40,147 bases of DNA from Spirochaetaceae bacterium (GCA_007695055.1 REEM01000097.1:1-40147), one strand, 5' to 3'. Positions 1-8,303 are shown, numbered from the stretch's first letter. Notes: generated by a model from the sequence alone, not told the origin. Program-made: numbers and translations.

Positions 1-620
1 GTCAAAACCCATCTGTCGCTCTTGTTTCACTCATTGATCCTGCCGGTTCAGATCCACTTACTCAGATTCGCATTGGAATATCTGGACCACTAGGCGTTCC
101 TCTTTTCTACGATCTCCAGACAGACCTGCAGGTCGGCGCGCAGTGGGGCTGGGCGTCCGAGGGTTCGCTACGTTGGTATCCCAATAGCTCCCGCACAACC
201 CAATTCGAGGTTGGTGCTGCTGTCGCTGCAAGTGACGCAGGGTCAGACCAAGGATATGTGGCACTTGATGTTGATGTCCCTTGGTCAGCATATCAAGGCT
301 CATTCAGCAACCTGGCTACCGGGCTACTCCGCTATACCTCACGATTAGGAGAGCCCTGGCTCATTTCGGCGACATCAATCTTGTTCGGCAGGCTTGATGG
401 CGAAGGAACAGCGGATCCAACTCTGAAGACACACACCTCCCAAACTGGTTTGCTCGGGTGGGAAGGAGGTATAGGATTTGGAATACAACCGATGAGAAAC
501 CTGTTTTTTGATCTAAATAGTAATATATTTGTGCCGTGGACAGAGTCACAGGGCGGACCATATCCTAAATCTTCAGATCCGCTCTGGCACATTGGCGGCG
601 AGTTAACAATAAGACTCTGA
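1..620 (+). CDS. C-terminal part of an unknown, probably envelope, protein (5' truncated by window edge)
   Basis: An open frame runs from the window edge (first full codon at position 3) to TGA at 618-620, about 205 residues, so the true start lies outside. I do not recognise the family. The sequence alternates short hydrophobic and polar stretches rich in G, S, W and aromatic residues (around LQVGAQWGWASEGSLRW and GLLGWEGGIGFGIQP) and ends in IGGELTIRL. This resembles beta strands of an outer-membrane barrel or a large exported beta protein. The FecR-type secreted protein starts 32 nt downstream on the same strand, so both may be co-transcribed. The barrel idea is inference from strand-like alternation only. 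Confidence 0.6.
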   Translation, partial: QNPSVALVSLIDPAGSDPLTQIRIGISGPLGVPLFYDLQTDLQVGAQWGWASEGSLRWYPNSSRTTQFEVGAAVAASDAGSDQGYVALDVDVPWSAYQGSFSNLATGLLRYTSRLGEPWLISATSILFGRLDGEGTADPTLKTHTSQTGLLGWEGGIGFGIQPMRNLFFDLNSNIFVPWTESQGGPYPKSSDPLWHIGGELTIRL

Positions 621-652
621 GCTAATGCACAGCTCTAAGAGGAGGCAACTCA

Positions 653-1219
653 ATGAAACGGATACTTATCGCAGTACTTGTACTGCTCACCATCATTTCT
701 GCACATAGCCTGGCTGAAGTCCGTGTGGAACGGACACAAGGAGTCGTTGAGTACCGCCTGCCCCAAAGCCCCGGCTGGGAAACGCTCATGGTGGGCCAAA
801 ACCTTCCTCAGGGAACTACCATAATCAGCGGATTTAATGGAACAGCCGTCCTTTTGTCGGGCAACTCGACTATTGAAATTGAACCACTCAGCCGGGTGGT
901 CCTTAGCACAACGCAGATAAGCGATGTAAGGGAAAACACGGAGCTGAACATGCGCTATGGACAAGTTCGATCCCAGGTTCGACGTGCGCAGAATCGGGGA
1001 ACGGATTTCAGCGTTTCTTCTCCAGTTTCAACAGCAGCAGTCCGCGGAACAGAGTTCGTTTTTTCCGGACGAGAACTCTCCGTATTTGAAGGGGATGTAG
1101 CATTCTCAAACCTTGCGGGGCAACAGCACAGCGTTCGAGCTGGTCAAACGTCCCGAACCTGGAAACACTTGGATATTGAGTCGGTAGAAGCGGTTATGCT
1201 TCGCGATCTTCGTTTCTGA
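653..1219 (+). CDS. Exported FecR-domain protein
   Basis: 188 residues. An N-terminal signal peptide (MKR, then a hydrophobic core to about residue 20, predicted cleavage after SLA) is followed by one FecR-type domain (about 25-180): VERTQGVVEYR near the start, then the central VSSPVSTAAVRGTEFVF and the SVFEGDVAFSN segment typical of the FecR fold. There is no anti-sigma N-terminal domain or cytoplasmic region, so this is the stand-alone secreted form, not the classical iron-citrate sigma regulator. A strong ribosome site (GAGGAGG, 639-645) precedes ATG 653. Function is unknown; related proteins are usually periplasmic or surface-attached. It lies just downstream of the truncated envelope-like gene. 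Confidence 0.8.
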   Translation: MKRILIAVLVLLTIISAHSLAEVRVERTQGVVEYRLPQSPGWETLMVGQNLPQGTTIISGFNGTAVLLSGNSTIEIEPLSRVVLSTTQISDVRENTELNMRYGQVRSQVRRAQNRGTDFSVSSPVSTAAVRGTEFVFSGRELSVFEGDVAFSNLAGQQHSVRAGQTSRTWKHLDIESVEAVMLRDLRF

Positions 1220-1261
1220 CCGAGGTCGTGTTCTCTCATTGCTGTAGCACAGCTGATGTAA

Positions 1262-1282
1262 AATCCGTATACTAGCGTCATT
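1262..1282 (+). promoter_or_regulatory. -10 element of a possible leaderless promoter for the diguanylate cyclase
   Basis: TATACT (1268-1273) matches five of six positions of the sigma-70 -10 box. The -35 region 17 bp upstream is poor. Transcription would start near 1280, only about 3 nt before ATG 1283, and no Shine-Dalgarno precedes that ATG. Confidence 0.4.
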
Positions 1283-2719
1283 ATGAAAATTGATAACGAT
1301 CTATCTGCAGTATTTCGGAGTGCATCGGTAAGACGAAAACTGCTTGAGGTTGGTTATTTCTTTGGGGATCTGGAGGACCGCTGGGGCTACACAAGCGGCA
1401 CACTGACGCGACTCGGCCTAACCGACACCGAAATGCGAAATGGTGACTACCAAAAGCGTATTCACTCGGAAGACTTGCCAAACTACATGCACAACTGGGA
1501 TCGTCTCAACAACGGTCATACAGACGTACTGTATTGTGAGTTTCGGGTAGCGGATAACGACGGAAAGTGGCACTGGATAGAGACCCATGCAGTGGTACTT
1601 GAGCGTGGCGTGGGTGGGGGTATCGGTAAAGTTGCTGGCTTTGACCGGCGCATTGATGTCCGGAAGCAGTCAGAGGAAATTCTCCAGCAAGAATACCGTG
1701 AAACACAACGGAAACTTGCTATTAACGAAGCTGTAAGGCGAGTCGGAGCGGATATTACCCTCGATCGTGAGCTCCGTGATGTCCTAGACCACGCTGTTAT
1801 ACAGATTGCAGAGGTCATACACTTTCACAGTTGTGAAGTCTATGCCCGCCAGAAAGACCAGAACGGTGGAATGACTCGGGTATTCGGAGCCTCACTCAGC
1901 GGTTCGGTGGAAATAACCACCGCTCAGAATGATGTTTCATACTTCCTTGACATGGTATCTGAGAACCTCTACCCCGTAATTGTTGACGAGCCCAGACCAC
2001 CCGACAAGTCCGGGAGCCCGGATGCACCTGGAAACCCTTACGCCAACTACACCCTCCTCTTGGTACCGCTGCGAGTAAAATCCCAGTTCATTGGAAGCCT
2101 TTTTCTGTGGCGACGGTCACCCGAGCCTTTCGGTGGCGACGATCTTTACCCGGCCTTAGCACTTACCGACAGCCTGGCAGCCGCGGTGTACAATAGAAGC
2201 TACTACCAAGAGCAGATTAGCCGCCTTGAACATGACGAACTAACCGGTTTCCTTACGCGCTCGGTCTTTCAGCGCAATGTGCCGCGCATGTGGGCCGAGT
2301 ACCAAGACCTCTACCCACATAACTCGGTTGCCATGATAGACATTGACAACTTCAAGGCCATTAATGATACCTTTGGCCACGACACCGGTGACCACATAAT
2401 TCGTGAGCTTGCGCGGCTTCTTCGTGACGGACTGAGGCGAGAGGATCTGCTCATTCGTTACGGAGGCGAGGAGTTTGTGGCCATTTTCCCGAATACCGAC
2501 CTAGATACCGCGGCCAAGTCGGTCGACCGCATTCGAGTTGCCTGTACCAAGTCGGCCGCTTTTGAGCTGGAGCAACCATTGAGCTTTAGCGCCGGTCTGG
2601 CTGAATGCCACAACTGCGATACAAGCCTGGCTTCCCTCATTAAAGAAGCTGATGTAGCTCTCTACTCAGCCAAGCGCGCGGGGAGGAACCGCGTGCACCG
2701 GGCGGCGGCAACGGCCTAA
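1283..2719 (+). CDS. PAS-GAF-GGDEF diguanylate cyclase
   Basis: 478 residues, no transmembrane segment, so cytosolic. Predicted to make cyclic di-GMP from two GTP. Domains in order: a PAS_3-type fold (about 20-125, with WHWIETHAVV and GFDRRIDVRKQ), a short helix, a GAF domain (about 145-300), and a GGDEF domain (about 310-475) opening with DELTGFLTR. The active-site loop is intact GGEEF (394-398). An RRED motif five residues before it is a correctly spaced inhibitory I-site, so product inhibition is expected. PAS and GAF suggest control by a small ligand or redox signal; which one cannot be read from sequence. There is no EAL partner nearby. Its stop overlaps the convergent gene's stop. The ATG has no ribosome site; see the -10 element at 1268. 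Confidence 0.93.
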   Translation: MKIDNDLSAVFRSASVRRKLLEVGYFFGDLEDRWGYTSGTLTRLGLTDTEMRNGDYQKRIHSEDLPNYMHNWDRLNNGHTDVLYCEFRVADNDGKWHWIETHAVVLERGVGGGIGKVAGFDRRIDVRKQSEEILQQEYRETQRKLAINEAVRRVGADITLDRELRDVLDHAVIQIAEVIHFHSCEVYARQKDQNGGMTRVFGASLSGSVEITTAQNDVSYFLDMVSENLYPVIVDEPRPPDKSGSPDAPGNPYANYTLLLVPLRVKSQFIGSLFLWRRSPEPFGGDDLYPALALTDSLAAAVYNRSYYQEQISRLEHDELTGFLTRSVFQRNVPRMWAEYQDLYPHNSVAMIDIDNFKAINDTFGHDTGDHIIRELARLLRDGLRREDLLIRYGGEEFVAIFPNTDLDTAAKSVDRIRVACTKSAAFELEQPLSFSAGLAECHNCDTSLASLIKEADVALYSAKRAGRNRVHRAAATA

Positions 2720-3651
2720 ACAATCATGAGGGCAATCATTTTCTCATACACAAGCGGTGCTCGGTAGACGTAGAACGCGGTGCCGGTAATTGGACTGCGA
2801 ATTTCGTAACGGACTTCGCCCACATGAGGATCAAGGATCTCCGCCAGCACTTCGCCGGCCTGAACCGAGTCGCCGGGCCGACATCGAGTTGAGAAGATTC
2901 CGGCTCTGGGGGTTGTTACTACACAAATATCCGTATCCTGAACCACGCGACTATGTCGGTGTTGTAAAGGAAGCGCCTCAACAGGAACAACGTTCTTCGG
3001 AAGCACACCCTGCACTACCAGGAACCTCAGCACGCCATGAAAGAGTTCCAGGACTTGATCTTCGTCTATTTCAAAACCTCTGCCACCTGCAAGAGAAACC
3101 GCTCGCGTATTCCAGATCTGCCAGTTGTAGTTCAAACTCCCGGTTTCCTGCGGATTGGCTTCATGCTCATGAACAAAGGGCAAACCAAATGCCACCGCGG
3201 CCTCGACGCTATCTGTACCAAGTCGATGTATTCGCGCGTGCACAACATGCTTGCCCGGGTGCGGCGTCGAGGTAAGATTCACGCCGAGCTCATAGTCCTG
3301 AACCGCTTCCATGACGGCCGCAGCTATTCGCTGTGTTGTCTCACCCTTGGAGTAACCAGGGAACATGCGGTTGATGTCGGTATGATCCAGCGGCCACAGG
3401 CGATGCACCGTGTTGAGGGAGTATGGATTGACAGAGGGAATGACCAGAATCTCACTGCCAGATGCAATTGCCTGCTCATTCTGTTTCAAGTACTGCACCA
3501 GTTTTGCGGCAACATAGAGACCTTGGGCCTCACTGCCTCTCATACCAGCAACGATAGCGACACGAGGTTTTCCGCTGCCGAAGCGATACCCGTGAATTTG
3601 ATAATCCTCGCGCGACATGGACGCCAAGCGGTAAATCACTTCTGTCTTCAC
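2716..3651 (-). CDS. AstE/AspA-type carboxypeptidase homologue, probable pseudoenzyme
   Basis: 311 residues of the succinylglutamate desuccinylase/aspartoacylase (M14-like) family: N-terminal Rossmann-like catalytic fold, NP (75-76) and DINRMFPG (92-99) motifs, and a C-terminal beta domain (about 230-311). The catalytic residues are substituted. The family HGxE zinc motif reads RGSE (R38, E41), the DxH ligand reads N125-L-T127, and the general-base Glu is A188 in VSLAGGRG. Two zinc ligands and the catalytic Glu are therefore lost while the scaffold is well kept. Last gene of the ATP-grasp operon, overlapping the intact homologue by 4 nt (ATGA). I infer a regulatory or structural partner of that enzyme, or a sugar/peptide-binding role. 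Confidence 0.8.
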   Translation of the reverse strand: MKTEVIYRLASMSREDYQIHGYRFGSGKPRVAIVAGMRGSEAQGLYVAAKLVQYLKQNEQAIASGSEILVIPSVNPYSLNTVHRLWPLDHTDINRMFPGYSKGETTQRIAAAVMEAVQDYELGVNLTSTPHPGKHVVHARIHRLGTDSVEAAVAFGLPFVHEHEANPQETGSLNYNWQIWNTRAVSLAGGRGFEIDEDQVLELFHGVLRFLVVQGVLPKNVVPVEALPLQHRHSRVVQDTDICVVTTPRAGIFSTRCRPGDSVQAGEVLAEILDPHVGEVRYEIRSPITGTAFYVYRAPLVYEKMIALMIV

Positions 3652-4628
3652 TTAGTGAGCTCCGGTGCAGCAGTAAACACACGTGCAAGAAGCGATCCTT
3701 CCATAACAACCGGGTACTCTCGCAAGGTGAAGACCGTACCGGCACCAGGGGAGCGGATTTCGGATACAACTTCACCGGTTAAAGGCTGCACAATTCGTCC
3801 AAGCAGCTCTCCTTGCGCGACCCCAATCCAATGCTCAACGGCTGGCAGAAACAACCCGGCAGCAGGCGAGTTAATGTAACTCACCTCACCTTCCTTGCAC
3901 TCAATAGGTACCTTCACCGGACTTGGATCTGGGTCATCCCAAATGCCAAGGTGCGTCATGACCCGAAAGATCCCTTGTACCAGTTCATGGCAGTAGACCG
4001 GCGTAATGCGCATACCGACACCCATCTCCACCACGAGTGTTGGAGTGTTCCGTGAGTTGAGGGTGTGCGCCAACGTTGACTTCAGCACCGTTATTGCCTC
4101 ATGGATCCAGACAAAGTCAACGTTCATTAGCCTGGCTAAGGGCAGCAGCCGCTCTGCGGTGTTGCGGTCCATTCTTATTTGGGGAATCTCCCGGAGGTAA
4201 ATGTTGCTGGCATGAATATCTACAACAAGATCGGCTCCGGCTAAAGACTCGGTTACCGAGTCGGTCATGTGAGCTATGTATGAATCGTTTCGCTCTTGCT
4301 CACCGGCAAAGTAGCGGTTCATATCAAGTTCAAGATAGGGAATGCTGCGTTCAATTGCGTCTATTCCTAAGGGATTAATTGCAGGGTATATGTCCACAAT
4401 ACCGCGCAGACGCGCGAACTCAGCCTGTACCTTCTGTGCAATGAGCGCACAAACGTACTGCCCTTCAAGCTCATCTCCATGAACCCCGGTGACAATTGCA
4501 ATGCGCGGGAGCTTTTCTGTACTCTCGGACTTTGTTGTGCTCAACGGCGTGGAGTTCTGCAGTCTGTTTCGGCGTATAACCAGCCGCTCTGCAACAGGGA
4601 GCTCCAGATCTACGATATCTTCTATCAC
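3648..4628 (-). CDS. AstE/AspA-family zinc carboxypeptidase/deacylase
   Basis: 326 residues, M14-like succinylglutamate desuccinylase/aspartoacylase family, which hydrolyses amide bonds at acyl-amino acids or small peptides. Catalytic set is complete: H50-G-D-E53 and H139 (VVDIHAS) as zinc ligands, NPLGIDAIER and LDMNRYFAGE for substrate carboxylate, and E201 in VVEMGVGMR as general base. A C-terminal beta domain (about 240-320) follows. It overlaps the transglutaminase gene by 4 nt upstream and the degenerate homologue by 4 nt downstream, so all three are translationally coupled. Given an ATP-grasp ligase in the same operon, it probably trims or cleaves an amide made by that ligase. Exact substrate unknown. 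Confidence 0.85.
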   Translation of the reverse strand: MIEDIVDLELPVAERLVIRRNRLQNSTPLSTTKSESTEKLPRIAIVTGVHGDELEGQYVCALIAQKVQAEFARLRGIVDIYPAINPLGIDAIERSIPYLELDMNRYFAGEQERNDSYIAHMTDSVTESLAGADLVVDIHASNIYLREIPQIRMDRNTAERLLPLARLMNVDFVWIHEAITVLKSTLAHTLNSRNTPTLVVEMGVGMRITPVYCHELVQGIFRVMTHLGIWDDPDPSPVKVPIECKEGEVSYINSPAAGLFLPAVEHWIGVAQGELLGRIVQPLTGEVVSEIRSPGAGTVFTLREYPVVMEGSLLARVFTAAPELTK

Positions 4629-5464
4629 TCCCCCACCTCGACAAGTGATGCCGAGATACGCTGATGCTGTTGCACAACGGAACTCCAGACACCCCTATTC
4701 AAGGAGCAGTCCTCTGCATTGCGCCCACGAGCCAAGGGAACGTAGTCCTGCACAACAAGACGGTTATGGGTGGGGTCCAAACCGTACCACCGGCCTTGAA
4801 CGAAGACCTCAACCCAGGCATGAGTCTCACCCTCACCAACAAAGAAGCCGTTCACGTATCGTGCAGGCACTCCATGAGCACGACAGAGCCCAATCAATAT
4901 ATGGGCAAAGTCCTGGCACACGCCGCTACCTTGCGAGACCGCATCCCCAGCCGGAGTACTGTAATTGGTGGTGCCGGTCAGGTAGATCATGTTTTGCGTT
5001 ATTTCGTGCATTGCCCCAATGGACCACTCTAAGGGGTCTTTCGGCTTATCCGGAGATTGGAAGGCGGCCAGCCAGGGAATATTTTTGTGATCAAGCTCCG
5101 TGAGACGGTCGCTCCGAAGGAAAATCTGAATAGGAACGGTATCCGGTCGGCGCCCGTAACTCGAGTGTTGACGGATAGTCGCGGACAATCCGTAGCGAAA
5201 TACCGAGTGGTCTTCCCTCACAAGTCCATAGCTGTATTCCTGTCCAAGATAGTCCACCGCGGTCGATGGAGAGCATTCTGGTTCAACGTAACGAGAGAAG
5301 TGCTCAACTTCAAAGAAATCGTCGTCCGGTAGGCTCAGGCGTAGGCACCACGCGTGATTGCGTATTGGAGTATCCATCTCGGCTCGTACGTCGTAGTTAA
5401 GCTTGTAGACACCGTCGGCGGATCTTTCATACTCAAGGTCGGTAAATTGTGGTGAAGAGCTCAT
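4625..5464 (-). CDS. Transglutaminase-like cysteine protease (COG1305 type)
   Basis: 279 residues, no signal peptide, cytosolic. An N-terminal beta domain (about 8-120; typical N-terminal module of this group) precedes the transglutaminase core (about 140-245). The catalytic triad is visible as C183 (QGSGVCQDFAH), H215 (GETHAWVEVF) and D230 (WYGLDPTHN). Bacterial members act as peptidases or amidases more often than as cross-linkers. It overlaps the alpha-E gene by 32 nt and the peptidase gene by 4 nt. The GGGAGG upstream lies about 13 nt from ATG 5464, rather far, so start is the least certain of the operon. ATP-grasp plus alpha-E plus transglutaminase is a known conserved trio. Confidence 0.9.
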   Translation of the reverse strand: MSSSPQFTDLEYERSADGVYKLNYDVRAEMDTPIRNHAWCLRLSLPDDDFFEVEHFSRYVEPECSPSTAVDYLGQEYSYGLVREDHSVFRYGLSATIRQHSSYGRRPDTVPIQIFLRSDRLTELDHKNIPWLAAFQSPDKPKDPLEWSIGAMHEITQNMIYLTGTTNYSTPAGDAVSQGSGVCQDFAHILIGLCRAHGVPARYVNGFFVGEGETHAWVEVFVQGRWYGLDPTHNRLVVQDYVPLARGRNAEDCSLNRGVWSSVVQQHQRISASLVEVGE

Positions 5465-6077
5465 TTGTGAAATCTATACCTCCCTCTCGGTCCAGTGCTT
5501 GCGCGACATTGAGGTGTTCTGCAACCTCGAGCACATGAAGATTCTCCTGCAGCTGCCCAACCGCCTTCTCAAGCTTGTCATCTGAGTCTTCGAAACGTCC
5601 CGCAAGATCACGAATTTCTACCCATTTACCCCACCGTACCATAGCACGCACTCTACGGTCAGCACATTCATCTAAACTACCCCAGAAGGCGTAGAGATAA
5701 TCAATAACTGGCTTCACATCATAGAAGTTAACCACTCGGAGCGACTCAAGGGTGTTGAAAGCCAGCCGCAAGTACGCAAAGCCCTCATGCCCTATAGTGT
5801 TGCGTAGAAACACTGCATTCTCGTATGCAGTAGTCAACGAAAACAGGATCGAGTAGCTGTTTTCTTTTTCAAAGAACAAAGATTGCAAAAAAGCATCCCT
5901 GTTTGCAAACTCCGACTCAATTCCCAAGCATTCGCAAAACTCTTCAAACCGTAGTCCTACCGGTGCTGTTTCGTTGCCATGAGTCTCGTAGAGTCTATGG
6001 AGAAGATCTAAGGCGCGCTGCACGTAGCGTCCCAACCAATACAGCTGATTTGCCGTTCTTAAAGAGATAAGACCCAT
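5433..6077 (-). CDS. Alpha-E domain protein (COG2307 type), short form
   Basis: 214 residues, mostly helical. The family signature is at the start: SLRTANQLYWLGRYVQRA (residues 5-22), as in alpha-E proteins, which begin with S-R-x-A-x-x-L-Y-W-x-G-R-Y. It is shorter than usual members (about 300 residues), lacking part of the C-terminal helical bundle, although the frame is intact. The biochemical role of alpha-E proteins is unknown; they accompany the circularly permuted ATP-grasp enzyme, sometimes as a fusion, and probably form part of the ligase complex. The gene overlaps the ATP-grasp gene by 19 nt and the transglutaminase gene by 32 nt, unusually long overlaps that imply tight coupling. 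Confidence 0.88.
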   Translation of the reverse strand: MGLISLRTANQLYWLGRYVQRALDLLHRLYETHGNETAPVGLRFEEFCECLGIESEFANRDAFLQSLFFEKENSYSILFSLTTAYENAVFLRNTIGHEGFAYLRLAFNTLESLRVVNFYDVKPVIDYLYAFWGSLDECADRRVRAMVRWGKWVEIRDLAGRFEDSDDKLEKAVGQLQENLHVLEVAEHLNVAQALDREGGIDFTNELFTTIYRP

Positions 6078-7465
6078 GTGTCCTTGAATCCTCCACCTTG
6101 TGATGAGTTAACAATCATAGAACCACGATCCATTGCGTACCGTGTAAGTCCGCTTGGCCAGACCGAAATGTCTTTGCCGTGCAGGACATAGGCTCGCAAG
6201 TCGGCTCGCCGCCGCACTACCTTATGCTGATCAAAAACCTGGAGACTGCGAAACTCAACAACCTCTTGACCAATGAAACGGCGAGGCTCTGCCCGTATTG
6301 CATCCGCAAGAAGGCGCCGCTTGTCGGCACTTAACATGCTTCCAAACACTACACCGTAGCCGCCCGCTTCGGCCACGTCCTTAATTACAAGCCTATGAAG
6401 ATTCTGAAGCACATGGTTTCGGTCACGTTCAAAAAACGGAAGGTAGGTCGGTGCGTTCCTCAGTATAGCTTCCTCGCCAAGGTAGTACTTAATGAGTGCA
6501 GGGACAAAGTAGTAGATACCTTTGTCGTCGGCAATACCGTTGCCGACAGCATTTATGATCGCTACATTCCCCTTGCGATACACAGACATAAGATTTGGAA
6601 CACCAATGATTGAGTCCGGCTCAAACACCATAGGATCTAGATACTCATCCGAAAGCCTCCGGTAGACGGCGCCCACTCGCTCACGGTGCCCACCAACATC
6701 CTTGAAGTACACATACTCGCCGTCAACCTCAAGGTCATTCCCAAACACCAAGGGAACTCCCATCTTCTCTGCAAGATAGCTATGCTCAAAAAAGGCGGCA
6801 TTGAAGCGCCCGGGCGAGAGGACTACCGATATTCCGCCCGGATTGACATCGTCCATAACCCGACCAAGCATCTGTGGATAGTCGCGACTCTCGCGCACCG
6901 GCATGTCCGAGATCAGGCCGGGGCAGACAGTGTGATACGCCTCCCGAGCAATGAGTGGATAACTTGCCCCGGAAGGAACCCGGAGGTTGTCCTCCAAAAT
7001 GAACCAGGTTCCGTCAGAGGCTTGCACAAGGTCTATCCCGGATAAATGGGCATAGACATTGGCAGGTGGTCGCACACCGTATACCTCCGGAAGATAGGCA
7101 GGACAGGCAAACACAAACTCCTCAGGAACGATCTTGTCTCTGAGCACCTTGCGCTCATGATAAATGTCGTGCAGGAACAAGTTCAGTGCATGAACACGTT
7201 GTCGCAAGCCCTTCTCCAGGGTATCAAACTCCCAGGGGCCAATGACCCGCGGAACTGTGCCGAATGGAAACAGCCGGTCGTGAAAAGTATTGTCCTGGAA
7301 AAGGCCAAAGGTAATTGCGTAGCGGTTAAGGTACGCCTTGAGACGGTCGAGGTCGGAGTATCCAAGCTTGAACTCCCTGTTCTTGCCTGCCCCGACGTCC
7401 GGTTCAAGTACTACATACCCACCTGGTCCCCGTCGCGAATGTCCACGTTGCTGAGTCTTTTGCAT
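6059..7465 (-). CDS. Circularly permuted ATP-grasp ligase (COG2308 type)
   Basis: 468 residues. Recognised by the hallmark motifs of circularly permuted ATP-grasp type 2: LEDNLRVPSGASY (157-169), AVGNGIADDKGIYYFVP, EAGGYGVVFG and the C-terminal SSQGGGFKDTWVL. Enzymes of this fold join a carboxylate to an amine with ATP; for this subgroup an amidoligase or peptide ligase role is predicted from comparative genomics, and the product is not established as far as I know. First gene of the five-gene operon with alpha-E, transglutaminase and two AstE-like proteins. ATG 7465 is preceded by AGGTGGA at good spacing. The N-terminus to residue 20 is basic and Gly-rich. No Anbu (proteasome-like) gene accompanies it here, unlike many related operons. 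Confidence 0.92.
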   Translation of the reverse strand: MQKTQQRGHSRRGPGGYVVLEPDVGAGKNREFKLGYSDLDRLKAYLNRYAITFGLFQDNTFHDRLFPFGTVPRVIGPWEFDTLEKGLRQRVHALNLFLHDIYHERKVLRDKIVPEEFVFACPAYLPEVYGVRPPANVYAHLSGIDLVQASDGTWFILEDNLRVPSGASYPLIAREAYHTVCPGLISDMPVRESRDYPQMLGRVMDDVNPGGISVVLSPGRFNAAFFEHSYLAEKMGVPLVFGNDLEVDGEYVYFKDVGGHRERVGAVYRRLSDEYLDPMVFEPDSIIGVPNLMSVYRKGNVAIINAVGNGIADDKGIYYFVPALIKYYLGEEAILRNAPTYLPFFERDRNHVLQNLHRLVIKDVAEAGGYGVVFGSMLSADKRRLLADAIRAEPRRFIGQEVVEFRSLQVFDQHKVVRRRADLRAYVLHGKDISVWPSGLTRYAMDRGSMIVNSSQGGGFKDTWVLSL

Positions 7466-7581
7466 AGCAATTCCACCTCGTGTTCAGACTGCACCAAGAC
7501 TACGCATTTCAGCTGCCCACGACAAGGCTTTTGTGTAGGATTTACGAAGTTAAGCTACGGATATGTTGTGTTGGAAGTCGT

Positions 7582-8229
7582 TTAGACGTCGCCACCGTCC
7601 CATTCTCTCAAGAATCGCTCAAGAAACTGCACCATAGCAATGTGGCGACCCTCGGCAATGCGCCGCGCGGCCGTGGTGTTCATTCGGTCTTTGAGGAGCA
7701 GCAGCTTCTCGTAGAAATGATTCACGGTGGTGCTGTTGCTGTTTTTATACTCCTCAAAGCTCGTATGGGAGCTGGGCTCGATTTTGGGATTATGCATGTG
7801 TCTGTGCTTGTGGCCGCCATACGCAAAGGCGCGCCCAATCCCTACTGCGCCAATGGCGTCAAGCCGGTCGGCGTCCTGCACAATGAGACCCTCGAGTGAC
7901 TCCATGGTGTTGGCCACGCCCGCACCCTTGAAGGAGACGTGAGTAATAATTTCACAGACGATATCGACGTCCACCTGGTCCACATCACAGGCCTCCAGCC
8001 AGGCCCGGGCCCTAAGCGGCTCTCCACTACCCTGCTCACTGAGCTTCCAGTCGTCAAGATCGTGGAGCAAGGCAGCAAGCTCTACAATGAAGGAGTTAGC
8101 CTTCTCACGCTCACAAATGGCGCGCGCATTTTTCCAGACCCGGTAGATATGCCACCAGTCGTGGCCCGAGGAATCATGCTCACATTGTGACCTGACATAG
8201 TCGGCGGTCTGCTGAATGATGCTGTTCAT
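7582..8229 (-). CDS. HD-superfamily phosphohydrolase (YedJ/YpgQ-like)
   Basis: 215 residues from ATG 8229, chosen because AGGAGA lies about 8 nt before it; a GTG at 8280 is possible but lacks this. Metal-binding HD motifs are present: H in GHDWWHIYRV (about 22-31), H-D in ALLHDLDD, and D in VQDADRLDAIGAVGIGRAFAYGG, the characteristic YedJ-type segment, followed by KLLLLKDRMNT and a C-terminal helix. Such enzymes hydrolyse phosphate esters or (p)ppGpp-like or nucleotide substrates; the substrate here is unknown. It sits 116 nt upstream of the ATP-grasp operon on the same strand and could be co-transcribed, but the gap and separate function make that uncertain. Confidence 0.85.
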   Translation of the reverse strand: MNSIIQQTADYVRSQCEHDSSGHDWWHIYRVWKNARAICEREKANSFIVELAALLHDLDDWKLSEQGSGEPLRARAWLEACDVDQVDVDIVCEIITHVSFKGAGVANTMESLEGLIVQDADRLDAIGAVGIGRAFAYGGHKHRHMHNPKIEPSSHTSFEEYKNSNSTTVNHFYEKLLLLKDRMNTTAARRIAEGRHIAMVQFLERFLREWDGGDV

Positions 8230-8274
8230 GGTATGTCGTCTCCTCGCAGGGCAGATATTGACTCGACATAGTAC

Positions 8275-8303
8275 TTGCACAACTTACGACAACGCTGTAT
8301 AAA
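8275..8303 (+). promoter_or_regulatory. Sigma-70-type promoter for the RNHCP-rsgA operon
   Basis: TTGCAC (8275-8280), 17-bp spacer, TATAAA (8298-8303; five of six). Transcription would begin near 8310, leaving a leader of about 190 nt before ATG 8502. Within the leader, ATG 8332 opens a 16-codon peptide (MKASVTMMLLFRVSTQ) with GAGAGG before it; whether it is translated is unknown. Confidence 0.5.

Noticed and set aside
3037-3879. 280-codon + strand open frame opposite the AstE-like genes
   Set aside because: Fully antisense to two genes with clear family motifs; no protein-family features, no ribosome site.
7046-7585. 179-codon + strand open frame opposite the ATP-grasp gene
   Set aside because: Antisense to conserved coding sequence; composition looks like a shadow frame.
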